Shown here piece by piece: positions 1-7,955 of a stretch of DNA of 64,000 nt (positions are counted from its first letter, which is position 1; the number at the start of each line of letters is the position of its first letter). The notes beneath the pieces are model-generated. The model was given only the letters and a program-made list of their open reading frames with translations. It was not told the origin of the DNA and searched no databases. Source of the stretch: Variovorax paradoxus NBRC 15149 (lineage in GTDB: Bacteria; Pseudomonadota; Gammaproteobacteria; Burkholderiales; Burkholderiaceae_C). The position numbers and the translations under genes were made by a program. Where the stretch lies: contig NZ_BCUT01000007.1 in NCBI RefSeq assembly GCF_001591365.1, positions 1 to 64,000 on the forward strand, written 5' to 3'.

Positions 1-61
1 TTCAACGAATCAAGCAAAGGAAGCGCACGGCGCGCGCGGAAAGCATGTGGAGAATGGCGCC

Positions 62-1762
62 ATGAGCTTTGAAGTGGACATCGGCTACAGCAGCCAGCGC
101 GGACCGCGCGACGTGAACGAAGACTTCGCGGGCGCCGTGAACGCGCCGCCTGGCGACGAGTCGCGCGGGCTCATCGCGGCCATTGCCGATGGCGTGTCCA
201 CAGGCGGGCGCGGCCTGGAGGCGGCGCAGACCACCGTCATGGGCCTCCTGGCCGACTACTTCGCGACGCCCGACACGTGGGAGCCGACCGCCGCGCTCGA
301 CCGCCTGGTTGCCGCGCAGAACGCCTGGCTCGCCGACCACAACCGGCGGCGGCAGGGCAGCGCCACCGCGCTCACCACGCTGACGGCGCTGGTGCTGCAC
401 GGCCAGAGCTACACGCTCGCGCACGTGGGCGACACGCGCGCCTGGCGCGTGCGCGCCGGCGGCGAGCCGGCCATGCCGCTGACACAGGACCACGCCTTCG
501 AGCATCCCGACATGCGCAGCCGCCTGACGCGCGCCATCGGCCTGGACGACCAGGTGCGCGTCGACTATGCGCAGGGCGACGTGCGCGTGGGCGACTGCTT
601 CTTGCTCAGCACCGACGGCGTGCACGGCGTGCTCAAGCCGCAGCGCCTGGCCGCGCTCGCCCTGCAGGGCAGTGCCGAGGAGGCGAGCGAAGCGCTGGTG
701 CAGGCGGCGCTGGACGCAGGCACGCGCGACAACGCGACCGCACTGGTCATCCGCGTCGTCGGCCTCGATGTGCGGCAGCTGGACGACGAGCTCGGCGACG
801 GCCGCCGCCTGGCACCGCCGCCCTTCCTGAAGGTGGGCGACGCGCTCGACGGCTATGTCGTCACCGCGCTGGTGGCCGACACCGGCGTGCACCTGCTGTA
901 CCAGGCGCGCAATGCGGCCACGCGCGAACTGGTGGCGCTCAAGACGCTGCATCCCTCGCGCGCCAGCGACCCGCAGGAGCGCGCGATGCTCGCACACGAA
1001 GCCTGGCTGGGCCAACGCGTGGGCAACAGCGGATTCGTGCGCGTGCACGAACGCGCCGAGAACGCGAGCGCGCTCTACATCGTGTTCGACTGGCACGGCG
1101 GGCGCACGCTGGAGCAGATGCGCAAGTCCGGCGCGCGCGGCGCGGTGGCCGAGGTGGTTGCCGCGGCCATCGAAGTGACCAAGGCCCTGGGCCGGCTGCA
1201 CCGCCACGGCGTGGTGCACCGCGACATCAAGCCCGGCAACCTGCACCTGGGCGACGACGGCCGCTGGCGCATCCTCGACCTGGGCGTGGCGCTGTCGGGC
1301 CGCGAAGGCGCGGCCCAGCGGGAGCTGCATGCCGGCACGCCGAGCTACATCAACCCCGAGCAGTGGGAGGGCGCCGAAGCCGACACCGCGAGCGACCTGT
1401 TCGCGCTCGGCGTCACGCTGTACCAGTGGCTCGGCGGCCATCTGCCCTATGGCGAGATCGAGCCCTACCAGGTGGCGCGCTACCGCCGCGATCCGGCCGC
1501 GCTCTCGCGCCTGCGGCCCGATGTGCCCGTGTGGCTCGACCATCTGGTGCGCAAGGCCGTCGCGCGCGATCCGCGCGAGCGCTTCGAAACCGCCGAGGAA
1601 ATGCTGCTCGCACTGGAGCGCGGCGCTTCCCGCCCCGTGAGCGCGCCCGCCGCCACGCCGCTGATCCGCCGCGACCCGGCCGCGCTCTACAAGATCGCGC
1701 TGGCCGTGTCGCTGCTGTTCAACGCACTGCTCGTGGTGTGGCTGCTCTTCTTGCCACGTTGA
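62..1762 (+). CDS. Bifunctional PP2C-type phosphatase / serine-threonine protein kinase, C-terminally membrane-anchored
   Basis: One 566-residue chain joins a PP2C phosphatase (about 1-235) to a Hanks-type kinase (about 265-515). The phosphatase half shows RDVNEDF, ADGVSTGGRG, GDTRAW, STDGVHG and DNATA, the metal-binding Asp set of PP2C. The kinase half has the VALK lysine (about 294), HRDIKPGN with catalytic Asp (about 388) and DLG (about 406) in place of DFG. A single hydrophobic helix at about 541-563 ends the protein, so the catalytic parts should be cytoplasmic. I chose ATG 62 over an in-frame GTG at 47 because GGAG lies at a good distance upstream. It converges on the nitrate transporter gene; fused phosphatase-kinases beside nitrate transporters are familiar in Burkholderiales. 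The substrate is unknown; a link to nitrogen control is inferred from position only. Confidence 0.9.
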   Translation: MSFEVDIGYSSQRGPRDVNEDFAGAVNAPPGDESRGLIAAIADGVSTGGRGLEAAQTTVMGLLADYFATPDTWEPTAALDRLVAAQNAWLADHNRRRQGSATALTTLTALVLHGQSYTLAHVGDTRAWRVRAGGEPAMPLTQDHAFEHPDMRSRLTRAIGLDDQVRVDYAQGDVRVGDCFLLSTDGVHGVLKPQRLAALALQGSAEEASEALVQAALDAGTRDNATALVIRVVGLDVRQLDDELGDGRRLAPPPFLKVGDALDGYVVTALVADTGVHLLYQARNAATRELVALKTLHPSRASDPQERAMLAHEAWLGQRVGNSGFVRVHERAENASALYIVFDWHGGRTLEQMRKSGARGAVAEVVAAAIEVTKALGRLHRHGVVHRDIKPGNLHLGDDGRWRILDLGVALSGREGAAQRELHAGTPSYINPEQWEGAEADTASDLFALGVTLYQWLGGHLPYGEIEPYQVARYRRDPAALSRLRPDVPVWLDHLVRKAVARDPRERFETAEEMLLALERGASRPVSAPAATPLIRRDPAALYKIALAVSLLFNALLVVWLLFLPR

Positions 1763-1779
1763 GGGCGGGCGGAGGAAGG

Positions 1780-3048
1780 TCATGGCCGCGCCGTCTTCCT
1801 CGCCGGGGGCACGTACTTGGCGTCGGCCGTGTGGGGCGAGGTGCGCGCGCGGCCGCCTTTCTCCGCCCAGGTGCGCGTCCATCGGATCTGCATCACGCGC
1901 ATGACGCCCAGCATCACGAGCGACAGCGCACCGAAGAACACAAAGCCCCAGACATAGCTGCCCAGGTACTGCTTCGACAGGCCCATGGCGTTGGGCACCA
2001 GCCCGCCGCCCAGTGCGCCGATCTCGCCGATCATCGAGCCGGCCACCGCGGTGCTCGTGGGCCAGCGCAGCGGCACCAGTTGGAACAGCGCGCCGTTGCC
2101 TGCGCCCAGCGCGGCAAAGCACAGGATCAGCAGCAGCGTGGTGAGCGCGAGCGAGCCCGACGAGATGCCCACCAGCACCAGCCCGACGGCCACCACCAGC
2201 AGCACCACGGTCAGCGTGTTGACGCCGCCCCAGCGGTCGGAGATCCAGCCGCCGACGATGCGCACCGCCGCGCCCATGAAGGCGGCCAGCATCGTGAGCT
2301 GCCCGGCCTGCACCTTGCTCACGCCGAACTGGTCGTAGTAGTAGGAAGGCAGGAAGGTGGTGAGCCCGATGAAGCCGCCGAAGGTCACGCCGTAGATCAG
2401 GCTGAACACCCAGCCGTCCTTCTCGAACAGGCAGGCAATGTGCGCGCGGAAGCTCGCATGGCTGTCGACATCGGGCGGCTCCTTGGCGAACACGATCATC
2501 ACGATCATCGGCACGAGGATCGCGCCGGCCGCCACGCCGTACACCGCCTGCCAGCCCAGCCACTGCGCGAGCGGCGGCGCCACCAGCACCGACACCGCCG
2601 TGCCCACGTTGCCGGCGCCCACCAGGCCCATTGCCAAGCCCTTGTGCTGCGGCGGGAACCAGCCCGAGCCCAGCGACAGCGCCACGCCGAAGCTCGCGCC
2701 CGCAATGCCCAGCAGCACGCCCATGGCGAGCAGGTCGTTGAAGCTCTTCACGAAGAAGAAGCCGAACAGCATCGCCACGGCGATCAGGCCCATCTCGACC
2801 AACGTCGCGTTCTTGCGGCCGATGTACTGCGACAGGATGCCGAGCGGAAAGCGCATCAGCGCGCCCGCGATGATCGGCACCGACAGCATCAGGCCCTTCT
2901 GCGCGGGCGAGAGGTCGAAGGTCTCGCCGATGAAGGGCGCCATCGCGCCGTTGAGCACCCAGATGCAGCACGAGAACGAGAAGTACAGGAAGGACGCAAA
3001 CAGCGTCGGCCCGTGGCCGGAATGCAGAAAGGTCTTGAAGCTGGACAT
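1780..3048 (-). CDS. Nitrate/nitrite MFS transporter, NarK/NasA family
   Basis: A 422-residue major-facilitator protein with about 12 hydrophobic helices, moving nitrate (and/or nitrite) across the inner membrane. Family signs are the glycine-rich nitrate signature-like segments GLVGAGNVGTAVS in the first half and ALGAGNGALFQLVP in the second, plus conserved Arg in RFPLG and RIVGGW. ATG at 3048 is preferred to an in-frame TTG at 3057. The C-terminal tail of roughly 35 residues is basic and probably disordered. It is divergent from an ANTAR regulator and has a sigma-54-like promoter about 110 bp upstream. Having both this carrier and the NrtABD ABC system in one locus implies two nitrate uptake routes. 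Confidence 0.9.
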   Translation of the reverse strand: MSSFKTFLHSGHGPTLFASFLYFSFSCCIWVLNGAMAPFIGETFDLSPAQKGLMLSVPIIAGALMRFPLGILSQYIGRKNATLVEMGLIAVAMLFGFFFVKSFNDLLAMGVLLGIAGASFGVALSLGSGWFPPQHKGLAMGLVGAGNVGTAVSVLVAPPLAQWLGWQAVYGVAAGAILVPMIVMIVFAKEPPDVDSHASFRAHIACLFEKDGWVFSLIYGVTFGGFIGLTTFLPSYYYDQFGVSKVQAGQLTMLAAFMGAAVRIVGGWISDRWGGVNTLTVVLLVVAVGLVLVGISSGSLALTTLLLILCFAALGAGNGALFQLVPLRWPTSTAVAGSMIGEIGALGGGLVPNAMGLSKQYLGSYVWGFVFFGALSLVMLGVMRVMQIRWTRTWAEKGGRARTSPHTADAKYVPPARKTARP

Positions 3049-3158
3049 GGCGTTCAATCGTGCGAAATGCCGCGGCGCGGCCTTGCAGGAGCCGTGTCGA
3101 CGGACGGGGTTGGGGCGGGATGCCGGCGGCGGACGCTGCCGGCGTGGGGGTGCTTCCC

Positions 3159-3174
3159 GGCACGTGCAGTGCCA
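3159..3174 (-). promoter_or_regulatory. Sigma-54-like promoter for the MFS nitrate transporter
   Basis: Minus strand reads TGGCAC-TGCAC-GTGCC. The -24 box is perfect and GG to GC spacing is the required 10 nt; the -12 box is GTGC rather than TTGC. The predicted start (about 3148) leaves a leader of about 100 nt before the ATG at 3048. I see no ANTAR-type hexaloop hairpin plus terminator in that leader. Support comes from two better sigma-54 sites elsewhere in the locus. Confidence 0.5.
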
Positions 3175-3305
3175 GGACGGATGCAGGAGCCTGCAGCCTC
3201 ACCAAAGCGGTGCTTCGTTACACCGCACCCTGTTCCACGCAAGAGGCGTGCCTGCGAAAGCGCGCGGGCCTGGCCTATGCTTGCACTGCTCTGCATCACC
3301 TCGCC

Positions 3306-4607
3306 ATGATTTCCCTTCTCGCCGTCCTGCCCAATGAATTCGCCGGCTCCGCGCCGTTGCCGGAGCTGCCGGAGCCGTTGCGGCTGGCGCTCGAGGGGGC
3401 GAATGCCACCGTGCTCGGAAGGGCCACCTGCCACACGCTGGTGCAGCAGGCGAGTGCGCTTGCACCGCAACAGGCCCTGGTCCATCTGCCGGAGCCGGCG
3501 GATCAGCTGCCGGCGCTGGTCGATGCATTGCAGGCCTGGGGTGGTGCGCCGCCTTGCGCGCTGAGCCTGGCGAGTGCGCCGCTGAGCGGAGAACAGCACG
3601 AGGCGCTGGCCGCGCTCGGCGTGCATGCATGGGCGCCCATCGATGCGCTGGACGCCGTGTCGCTCGCGGCACTGCTCGCCCGCGCGCAGGCCCGCTGGCA
3701 GCGCGAGGCCGCGCTGCGCACCGAGCTCGACGCGCTGCGCACGCGCATGGACGAGCGCAAGTGGGTCGATCGCGCCAAGGGCCTGCTGATGTCGGCGCGC
3801 GGCATCGGCGAAGACGAAGCCTTCGGCCTGCTGCGCGGCGCCGCGATGCATGCCAACCTTCGGCTGGGCGAGGTGTCGCGCTCGGTCATCGAGGCCGCGC
3901 AGTGGGCCGATGCGATCAACCGCGCCGGGCAGCTGCGCATGCTCTCGCAGCGGCTGGTGCGCGTGGCGGCGCAGCTGCTGTCGGGCATCGACGTGCAGCG
4001 CGCACGGGTCCTGCGCACGCAGTCGACCGAGCGGGTGCAGCAGAACCTCGATCATCTGGGCACCCTCGAGCTGGGCGCGGCCGGCGTGCTCGCGCTGGGC
4101 GAAGTGCAGGCCGCCTGGAGCGCGCTCGCCACCTCGCTGGCCGCGCGTCCCGCGCAGCAGGGGCTGGCCGAGATCGATGCGCGCGGCGAGGCCTTGCTGT
4201 CGGCGGCCGAGGCCATGACCGAAGCGCTGGAGGCCTCGGGCGCGCGGCGTGCGCTGCGCATCGTCAACATCTGCGGTCGCCAGCGCATGCGCGCGCAGCG
4301 CCTCGCGAAGGATGCATTGCTCGCATCGATCATTGCGGCCGAGGCGTCGCGCGAGCGGCTGCTGCCGACCATGAACGAGTTCGAGGCCGCGCTGCTGGAG
4401 CTGGAGCGCGCGCCCCTCAGCTCACCCGAGATCCGCGCCGCGCTGGCGGCCGCGCGCGACGAATGGCTGCGCCTGGTCGGCGGCGTGCAGGCGCTGGACA
4501 GCCCCGAAGGCCGCGCGACGCTGGTGCGTTCGAGCGAAGCCCTGGTGGACACCTTCGAGCGCCTTACGGGTTGGTACGAGCACAGCCTGCAGGTCATCAT
4601 GTCCTGA
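3306..4607 (+). CDS. ANTAR-domain RNA-binding regulator with C-terminal PilJ/NarX-like sensor repeats
   Basis: A 433-residue protein. Residues 1-125 look like a degenerate receiver-like domain; a short coiled coil and ANTAR domain follow (about 130-199), with ERKWVDRAKGLLM close to the canonical ANTAR helix. Two helical modules then carry AGQLRMLSQRLV and CGRQRMRAQRLA, which resemble the nitrate-binding P-box of NarX and the type IV pili methyl-accepting transducer N-terminal domain. Presumed role: nitrate/nitrite-responsive transcription antitermination, like NasR but with the sensor behind rather than before the RNA-binding part. Start at ATG 3306; the longer upstream frame is low-complexity and overlaps the divergent promoter region. 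It converges with nrtD, 25 bp away. Confidence 0.85.
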   Translation: MISLLAVLPNEFAGSAPLPELPEPLRLALEGANATVLGRATCHTLVQQASALAPQQALVHLPEPADQLPALVDALQAWGGAPPCALSLASAPLSGEQHEALAALGVHAWAPIDALDAVSLAALLARAQARWQREAALRTELDALRTRMDERKWVDRAKGLLMSARGIGEDEAFGLLRGAAMHANLRLGEVSRSVIEAAQWADAINRAGQLRMLSQRLVRVAAQLLSGIDVQRARVLRTQSTERVQQNLDHLGTLELGAAGVLALGEVQAAWSALATSLAARPAQQGLAEIDARGEALLSAAEAMTEALEASGARRALRIVNICGRQRMRAQRLAKDALLASIIAAEASRERLLPTMNEFEAALLELERAPLSSPEIRAALAAARDEWLRLVGGVQALDSPEGRATLVRSSEALVDTFERLTGWYEHSLQVIMS

Positions 4608-4632
4608 CTCCGGTCGCGCCGCGCCCGTGGGA

Positions 4633-5442
4633 TCAGGCTGCGACTTTCTCCACGTGCGCCTGGCGCGTGTAGAGGAAATCGATCACGGCCTTGCGGGCAT
4701 GAACATAGGCCGGGTCTTCGGCCAGCTCGACGCGGTTGCGCGGACGCGCGATGTCGACCTTCAGCACCTCGCCGATGGTGGCGGCCGGGCCGTTGGTGAG
4801 CATCACGATGCGGTCGGAGAGCAGCACCGCCTCGTCGACGTCGTGCGTGACCATCACGACAGTGCTCTGCGTCTTCTGCACGATCGCGAGCAGCTCGTCC
4901 TGCAGCTTGGCGCGCGTGAGTGCGTCGAGGGCGCCGAAGGGCTCGTCCATCAGCAGCACCTTGGGTTCCATCGACAGCGCGCGCGCAATGCCCACGCGCT
5001 GCTTCATGCCGCCGGAGATTTCACCCGGGCGCTTCTGCGCAGCCGCCGAGAGGCCGACCATCGCAAGCGCCGCGTCGGTGCGCGCGCGCAGCTGCGCCTT
5101 GCCTTCGGTGGCCGCAAAGACGCGCTCGACGGCCAGGTACACGTTCTCGAAGCAGGTGAGCCAGGGCAGCAGCGAGTGGTTCTGAAAGACCACCGCGCGC
5201 TCGGGGCCGGGGCCCTTGATTTCCCTGTTCGCGCACAGCAGCACGCCCTGCGTCGGCGTGGTCAGGCCGGCGATGAGGTTCAGCAGCGTCGACTTGCCGC
5301 AGCCCGAGTGGCCGATCAGCGTGACGAACTCGCCCTTGGCCACGTTCAGGTTGACGCCCTGCAGCGCAAGGAAGCTGCCCTTGGCCGTCTTGAAGCGCTG
5401 CTCGACGTTGTGGATCTCGATGTACTTGGAATCATCATTCAT
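4633..5442 (-). CDS. nrtD: Nitrate ABC transporter ATP-binding protein
   Basis: A 269-residue ABC ATPase energising nitrate import. Visible motifs are Walker A GHSGCGKST, Q-loop around VVFQNHSLLPW, signature SGGMKQRVGIARA, Walker B VLLMDEPFGALD and the switch His in VMVTHDVDEA. NrtD/SsuB/TauB proteins share this layout; the assignment to nitrate rests on the adjacent NrtA- and NrtB-type partners and the regulators. Its ATG overlaps the nrtB stop by 4 nt, so the genes are translationally coupled. It is the last gene of the minus-strand nrtABD operon. Confidence 0.92.
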   Translation of the reverse strand: MNDDSKYIEIHNVEQRFKTAKGSFLALQGVNLNVAKGEFVTLIGHSGCGKSTLLNLIAGLTTPTQGVLLCANREIKGPGPERAVVFQNHSLLPWLTCFENVYLAVERVFAATEGKAQLRARTDAALAMVGLSAAAQKRPGEISGGMKQRVGIARALSMEPKVLLMDEPFGALDALTRAKLQDELLAIVQKTQSTVVMVTHDVDEAVLLSDRIVMLTNGPAATIGEVLKVDIARPRNRVELAEDPAYVHARKAVIDFLYTRQAHVEKVAA

Positions 5443-6350
5443 GACTTCACCTCTTCGAACGTGAATGCAGTGGCGAGCTTGATGAGCGCGAACTCCAGCA
5501 CCAGCCCGACGATGCCGATCACGAAGATCGCGATGATGATGTTGGCGACGTTGAGGTTGTTCCACTCGTCCCACACCCAGAAGCCGATGCCCACGCCCCC
5601 GGTCAGCATCTCGGCCGCGACGATCACGAGCCAGGCGGTGCCCACGGCCAGCCGCACGCCGGTCAGCATGTAGGGCAGCACGGCCGGGAACAGGATCTTC
5701 GTGAAGATCTTCCACTCCGACAGGTTCAGCACCTTGGCCACGTTCATGTAATCGCTCGGCACGCGCTGCACGCCAACCGCGGTGTTGATCACCATCGGCC
5801 AGATCGAGCAGATGAAGATGGTCCAGATGGCCGCCGGGTTGGCGCCCTTGAACACCAAGAGGCCGATCGGCAGCCAGGCGAGCGGCGACACCGGGCGCAG
5901 CAGGCTGATGAGCGGATTGAGCATGCGCGAAAGAAACTCGAAGCGCCCGATCGCAAAGCCCGCCGGAATGCCGACCGCCGCCGCCAGCCCGAAGCCCAGC
6001 GCCACGCGCTGCAGCGACGAGAGCACGTTCCAGCCCACCCCCTGGTCGTTCGGCCCCTTGCTGTAGAACGGGTCGCTGAACACCGTGAGCGCCTGCTGCC
6101 AGGTCGCGAGCGGCGACGGAAAGCCGGTGGTGCTCTTCATGGCCACCAGCTCCCAGATCAGCACCAGCAGGCCGAAGCCCGCGAGCGGCGGCAGCACGCG
6201 CATCCAGAAGGCGCGCAGGTCGAGGGGGGGGCGTTGCTTTTTGGGGTGAGGGGCCGCCTCGGCGCGGACCACACCCTCACCCCGACCCTCTCCCGCACGC
6301 GGGAGAGGGAGAGATGCGTCCATCGGCGAATGAAATACAGCGCTGACCAT
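5439..6350 (-). CDS. nrtB: Nitrate ABC transporter permease
   Basis: A 303-residue inner-membrane permease of the BPD_transp_1 type with about six helices and an EAA-like loop (DYMNVAKVLNLSEWKIFTKI) that contacts NrtD. The family core starts at about residue 40; the preceding cytoplasmic tail is longer than needed and contains PLPRAGEGRGEG, the translation of a REP-like palindrome at 6286-6309. The second in-frame start (6350) is preferred over 6371, which would lie only 7 nt from the nrtA stop. It is coupled to nrtD by a 4-nt overlap and lies 13 bp after nrtA. Confidence 0.92.
   Translation of the reverse strand: MVSAVFHSPMDASLPLPRAGEGRGEGVVRAEAAPHPKKQRPPLDLRAFWMRVLPPLAGFGLLVLIWELVAMKSTTGFPSPLATWQQALTVFSDPFYSKGPNDQGVGWNVLSSLQRVALGFGLAAAVGIPAGFAIGRFEFLSRMLNPLISLLRPVSPLAWLPIGLLVFKGANPAAIWTIFICSIWPMVINTAVGVQRVPSDYMNVAKVLNLSEWKIFTKILFPAVLPYMLTGVRLAVGTAWLVIVAAEMLTGGVGIGFWVWDEWNNLNVANIIIAIFVIGIVGLVLEFALIKLATAFTFEEVKS
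6286..6309. repeat. REP-like palindrome embedded in the nrtB reading frame
   Basis: CCCTCTCCCGC and GCGGGAGAGGG form a perfect 11-bp inverted repeat around a 2-nt centre. The flanking CTCACCCCGAC-type sequence matches a dispersed repeat common between genes in many proteobacteria. Here it is translated in frame within the N-terminal tail of NrtB rather than lying between genes. Confidence 0.8.
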
Positions 6351-6363
6351 GATGTGTTCCTCC

Positions 6364-7608
6364 TCAGGCATGCAGCTTGAAAGACTCGGCGTACTTCTTC
6401 GGATCCTTGCCGTCCCACACGGTGCCGTCGAACAGCTTGCTGCTGCGCATCGTGTCCTTGGGCACCGGCGTCTGCGTGGCGGCGGCGGCCTGCTTGTAGA
6501 TGTCGATGCGGTTGATCTCGGTGGCCACCTTCAGGTAGTCCGGATGCTCCTTGAGCAGGCCCCAGCGCTTGTGCTGCGTGAGGAACCACATGCCGTCCGA
6601 CAGGTAGGGAAAGCTCACGGCGCCGCCGTTGTAGAACTTCATGTGGTTGGGGTCGTCCCAGCTCTTGCCCATGCCGTTGACGTAGCGCCCGAGGATGCGC
6701 TGGTTGATCGCATCCACGCTGGTGTTGACGTAGCTCTTGTCGGCGATGGTCTCGGCCATCTTGTTCTTGTTCTGCAGGCCGGTGTCGATCCATTTGCCGG
6801 CCTCGATGATGGCCGCGGTGACGGCGCGCGCGGTGTTGGGGTACTTCTTGACGAAGTCGCCCGTGGTGCCGAGCACCTTCTCGGGGTGGTCCTTCCAGAT
6901 GTCCTGCGTCGTGATGGCCGTCACGCCGATGCCGTCCATGATCGCGCGCTGGCCCCAGGGCTCGCCCACGCAGTAGCCGTCCATGTTGCCCACGCGCATG
7001 TTGGCCACCATCTGCGGAGGCGGCACCGTGATGTTCTTGACGTCCTTGAACGGGTCGATGCCGGCCGATGCAAGCCAGTAGTAGAGCCACATCGCATGCG
7101 TGCCCGTGGGAAAGGTCTGTGCGAAGGTGTATTCGCGCTTTTCGCTCGCGATCAGCTTGGCGAGCGAGGCCGCGTCCACCGCGCCCTTGTCCGCGAGCTT
7201 CTTCGACAGCGTGATCGCCTGGCCGTTGTTGTTGAGGGTCATGAGCACGGCCATGTCCTTCTTGGGGCCGCTCAGGCCCAGGTGCATGCCGTAGACCAGG
7301 CCGTAGAGCACGTGCGCCATGTCCAGGTCGCCGTTGGAGAGCTTGTCGCGCACGCCGGCCCAGCTGGCTTCCTTGCTGGGCACGATCTTCACGCCGTACT
7401 TCTTGTCGATGCCCAGCACCGAGGCCATCACCACGCTGGCGCAATCGGTCAGCGGGATGAAGCCGATCTTCACTTCTTCCTTCTCGGGCTTGTCGGAGCC
7501 CTGGGCCCAGACGGCGGCGCGCAGCGCGGGATTGACTCCCACGGCGCCGATGGCGGCGGCTTGCAGTACGCGGCGGCGGCTGAGGCGGGTTTTCAGCGGG
7601 TCGGTCAT
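6364..7608 (-). CDS. nrtA: Nitrate ABC transporter substrate-binding protein, Tat-exported
   Basis: A 414-residue periplasmic nitrate-binding protein of the NrtA/CmpA type. It begins with a twin-arginine signal (SRRRVLQAAAIGAVGV, cleavage near AVWAQ), then a two-lobed binding domain with EVKIGFIPLTDCAS, GTHAMWLYYWL and VGEPWGQRA, typical of nitrate/bicarbonate binders. ATG 7608 is chosen because it starts the Tat signal; the longer frame reads through the leader. It is the first gene of nrtABD and sits 42 nt after the leader terminator, so expression should depend on antitermination. Confidence 0.92.
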   Translation of the reverse strand: MTDPLKTRLSRRRVLQAAAIGAVGVNPALRAAVWAQGSDKPEKEEVKIGFIPLTDCASVVMASVLGIDKKYGVKIVPSKEASWAGVRDKLSNGDLDMAHVLYGLVYGMHLGLSGPKKDMAVLMTLNNNGQAITLSKKLADKGAVDAASLAKLIASEKREYTFAQTFPTGTHAMWLYYWLASAGIDPFKDVKNITVPPPQMVANMRVGNMDGYCVGEPWGQRAIMDGIGVTAITTQDIWKDHPEKVLGTTGDFVKKYPNTARAVTAAIIEAGKWIDTGLQNKNKMAETIADKSYVNTSVDAINQRILGRYVNGMGKSWDDPNHMKFYNGGAVSFPYLSDGMWFLTQHKRWGLLKEHPDYLKVATEINRIDIYKQAAAATQTPVPKDTMRSSKLFDGTVWDGKDPKKYAESFKLHA

Positions 7609-7650
7609 GTGGCGGGCTCCGGTTGAAGAACAACAAACAAACAAAGGAAG

Positions 7651-7726
7651 GCAAAAAACAAAAAGGCGTCCCGCACCGCGCAGGGGCTGCTCGAAAACGA
7701 GCCCTTGCGGGATGGGGGACGCCTTT
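7651..7726 (-). terminator. Leader Rho-independent terminator upstream of nrtA
   Basis: On the minus strand AAAGGCGTCCC (7726-7716) pairs over 11 bp with GGGACGCCTTT (7672-7662); an inner stem GCTCG-TTTT-CGAGC extends the structure. A U-rich run, TTTTTGTTTTTTG, follows. It ends 42 nt before the nrtA start. The 5' arm shares 7717-7726 with the second ANTAR-type hairpin, so the two structures exclude each other. Confidence 0.88.
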
Positions 7727-7766
7727 GTCCGATCGCGGTGGGCAACACCCGCCGTTGGGTGCCGCC
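7717..7766 (-). promoter_or_regulatory. ANTAR-target leader with two hexaloop hairpins
   Basis: P1 (7741-7766, minus strand) is a 10-bp stem GGCGGCACCC/GGGTGTTGCC with two G-U pairs, closing the hexaloop AACGGC. P2 (7717-7730) is GGAC/GTCC closing the hexaloop AAAGGC. Both loops have A at position 1 and G at position 4, the known ANTAR recognition rule. Ten nt separate them, and P2 uses bases of the terminator's 5' arm. This is the layout of the Klebsiella nasF leader bound by NasR: protein binding to P1-P2 should block the terminator and let transcription enter nrtABD. Confidence 0.85.
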
Positions 7767-7798
7767 TGCCTGGGACCCGAAGGTCCATGGACTACTTC

Positions 7799-7814
7799 AG
7801 CAAGCTGTGTGCCA
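7799..7814 (-). promoter_or_regulatory. Sigma-54 promoter of the nrtABD operon
   Basis: Minus strand reads TGGCAC-ACAGC-TTGCT, a full match to -24/-12 consensus with correct 10-nt GG-GC spacing. The predicted start is near 7788, so the transcript opens with a small GGACC-TTCG-GGTCC hairpin and then P1/P2. This gives two control layers: RpoN with an enhancer-binding protein (nitrogen limitation) for initiation, and ANTAR antitermination (nitrate) for elongation. Confidence 0.85.
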
Positions 7815-7905
7815 GCTTTTGCGGCTGCCGGTTGCTATCGAATCGGCAGCAGGAGAGCGGTTGCCGGCGCATGCGCAAGGTCTGCCGGGCGGAAATCCGC
7901 AGGCA

Positions 7906-7922
7906 TGCACGCTTGTTGTGCG
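7906..7922. promoter_or_regulatory. Candidate NtrC-type enhancer site
   Basis: The plus strand TGCACGCTTGTTGTGCG contains GCAC and GTGC half-sites separated by 7 nt, as in NtrC enhancers (GCAC-N7-GTGC). It is centred about 126 bp upstream of the predicted nrtA transcription start, a usual enhancer distance. Outer and inner positions deviate from consensus, so this is a modest match. Confidence 0.45.
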
Positions 7923-7955
7923 CTGCACCAATCCGAACGCTTTTTGGGGCGGCGC

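Noticed and set aside
3049..3148. ANTAR-type leader before the MFS nitrate transporter
   Set aside because: No paired hexaloop hairpins with A1/G4 and no terminator with U-run could be drawn.
2..3205. 1067-residue minus-strand open frame
   Set aside because: It is a shadow frame in GC-rich DNA; the proteins at 62-1762 (plus) and 1780-3048 (minus, other frame) have clear families.
3261..3285. Sigma-54-like TGGCCT-ATGC-TTGCA before the plus-strand ANTAR gene
   Set aside because: GG-GC spacing is 9 instead of 10 nt and the -24 box is imperfect, so it should not work.
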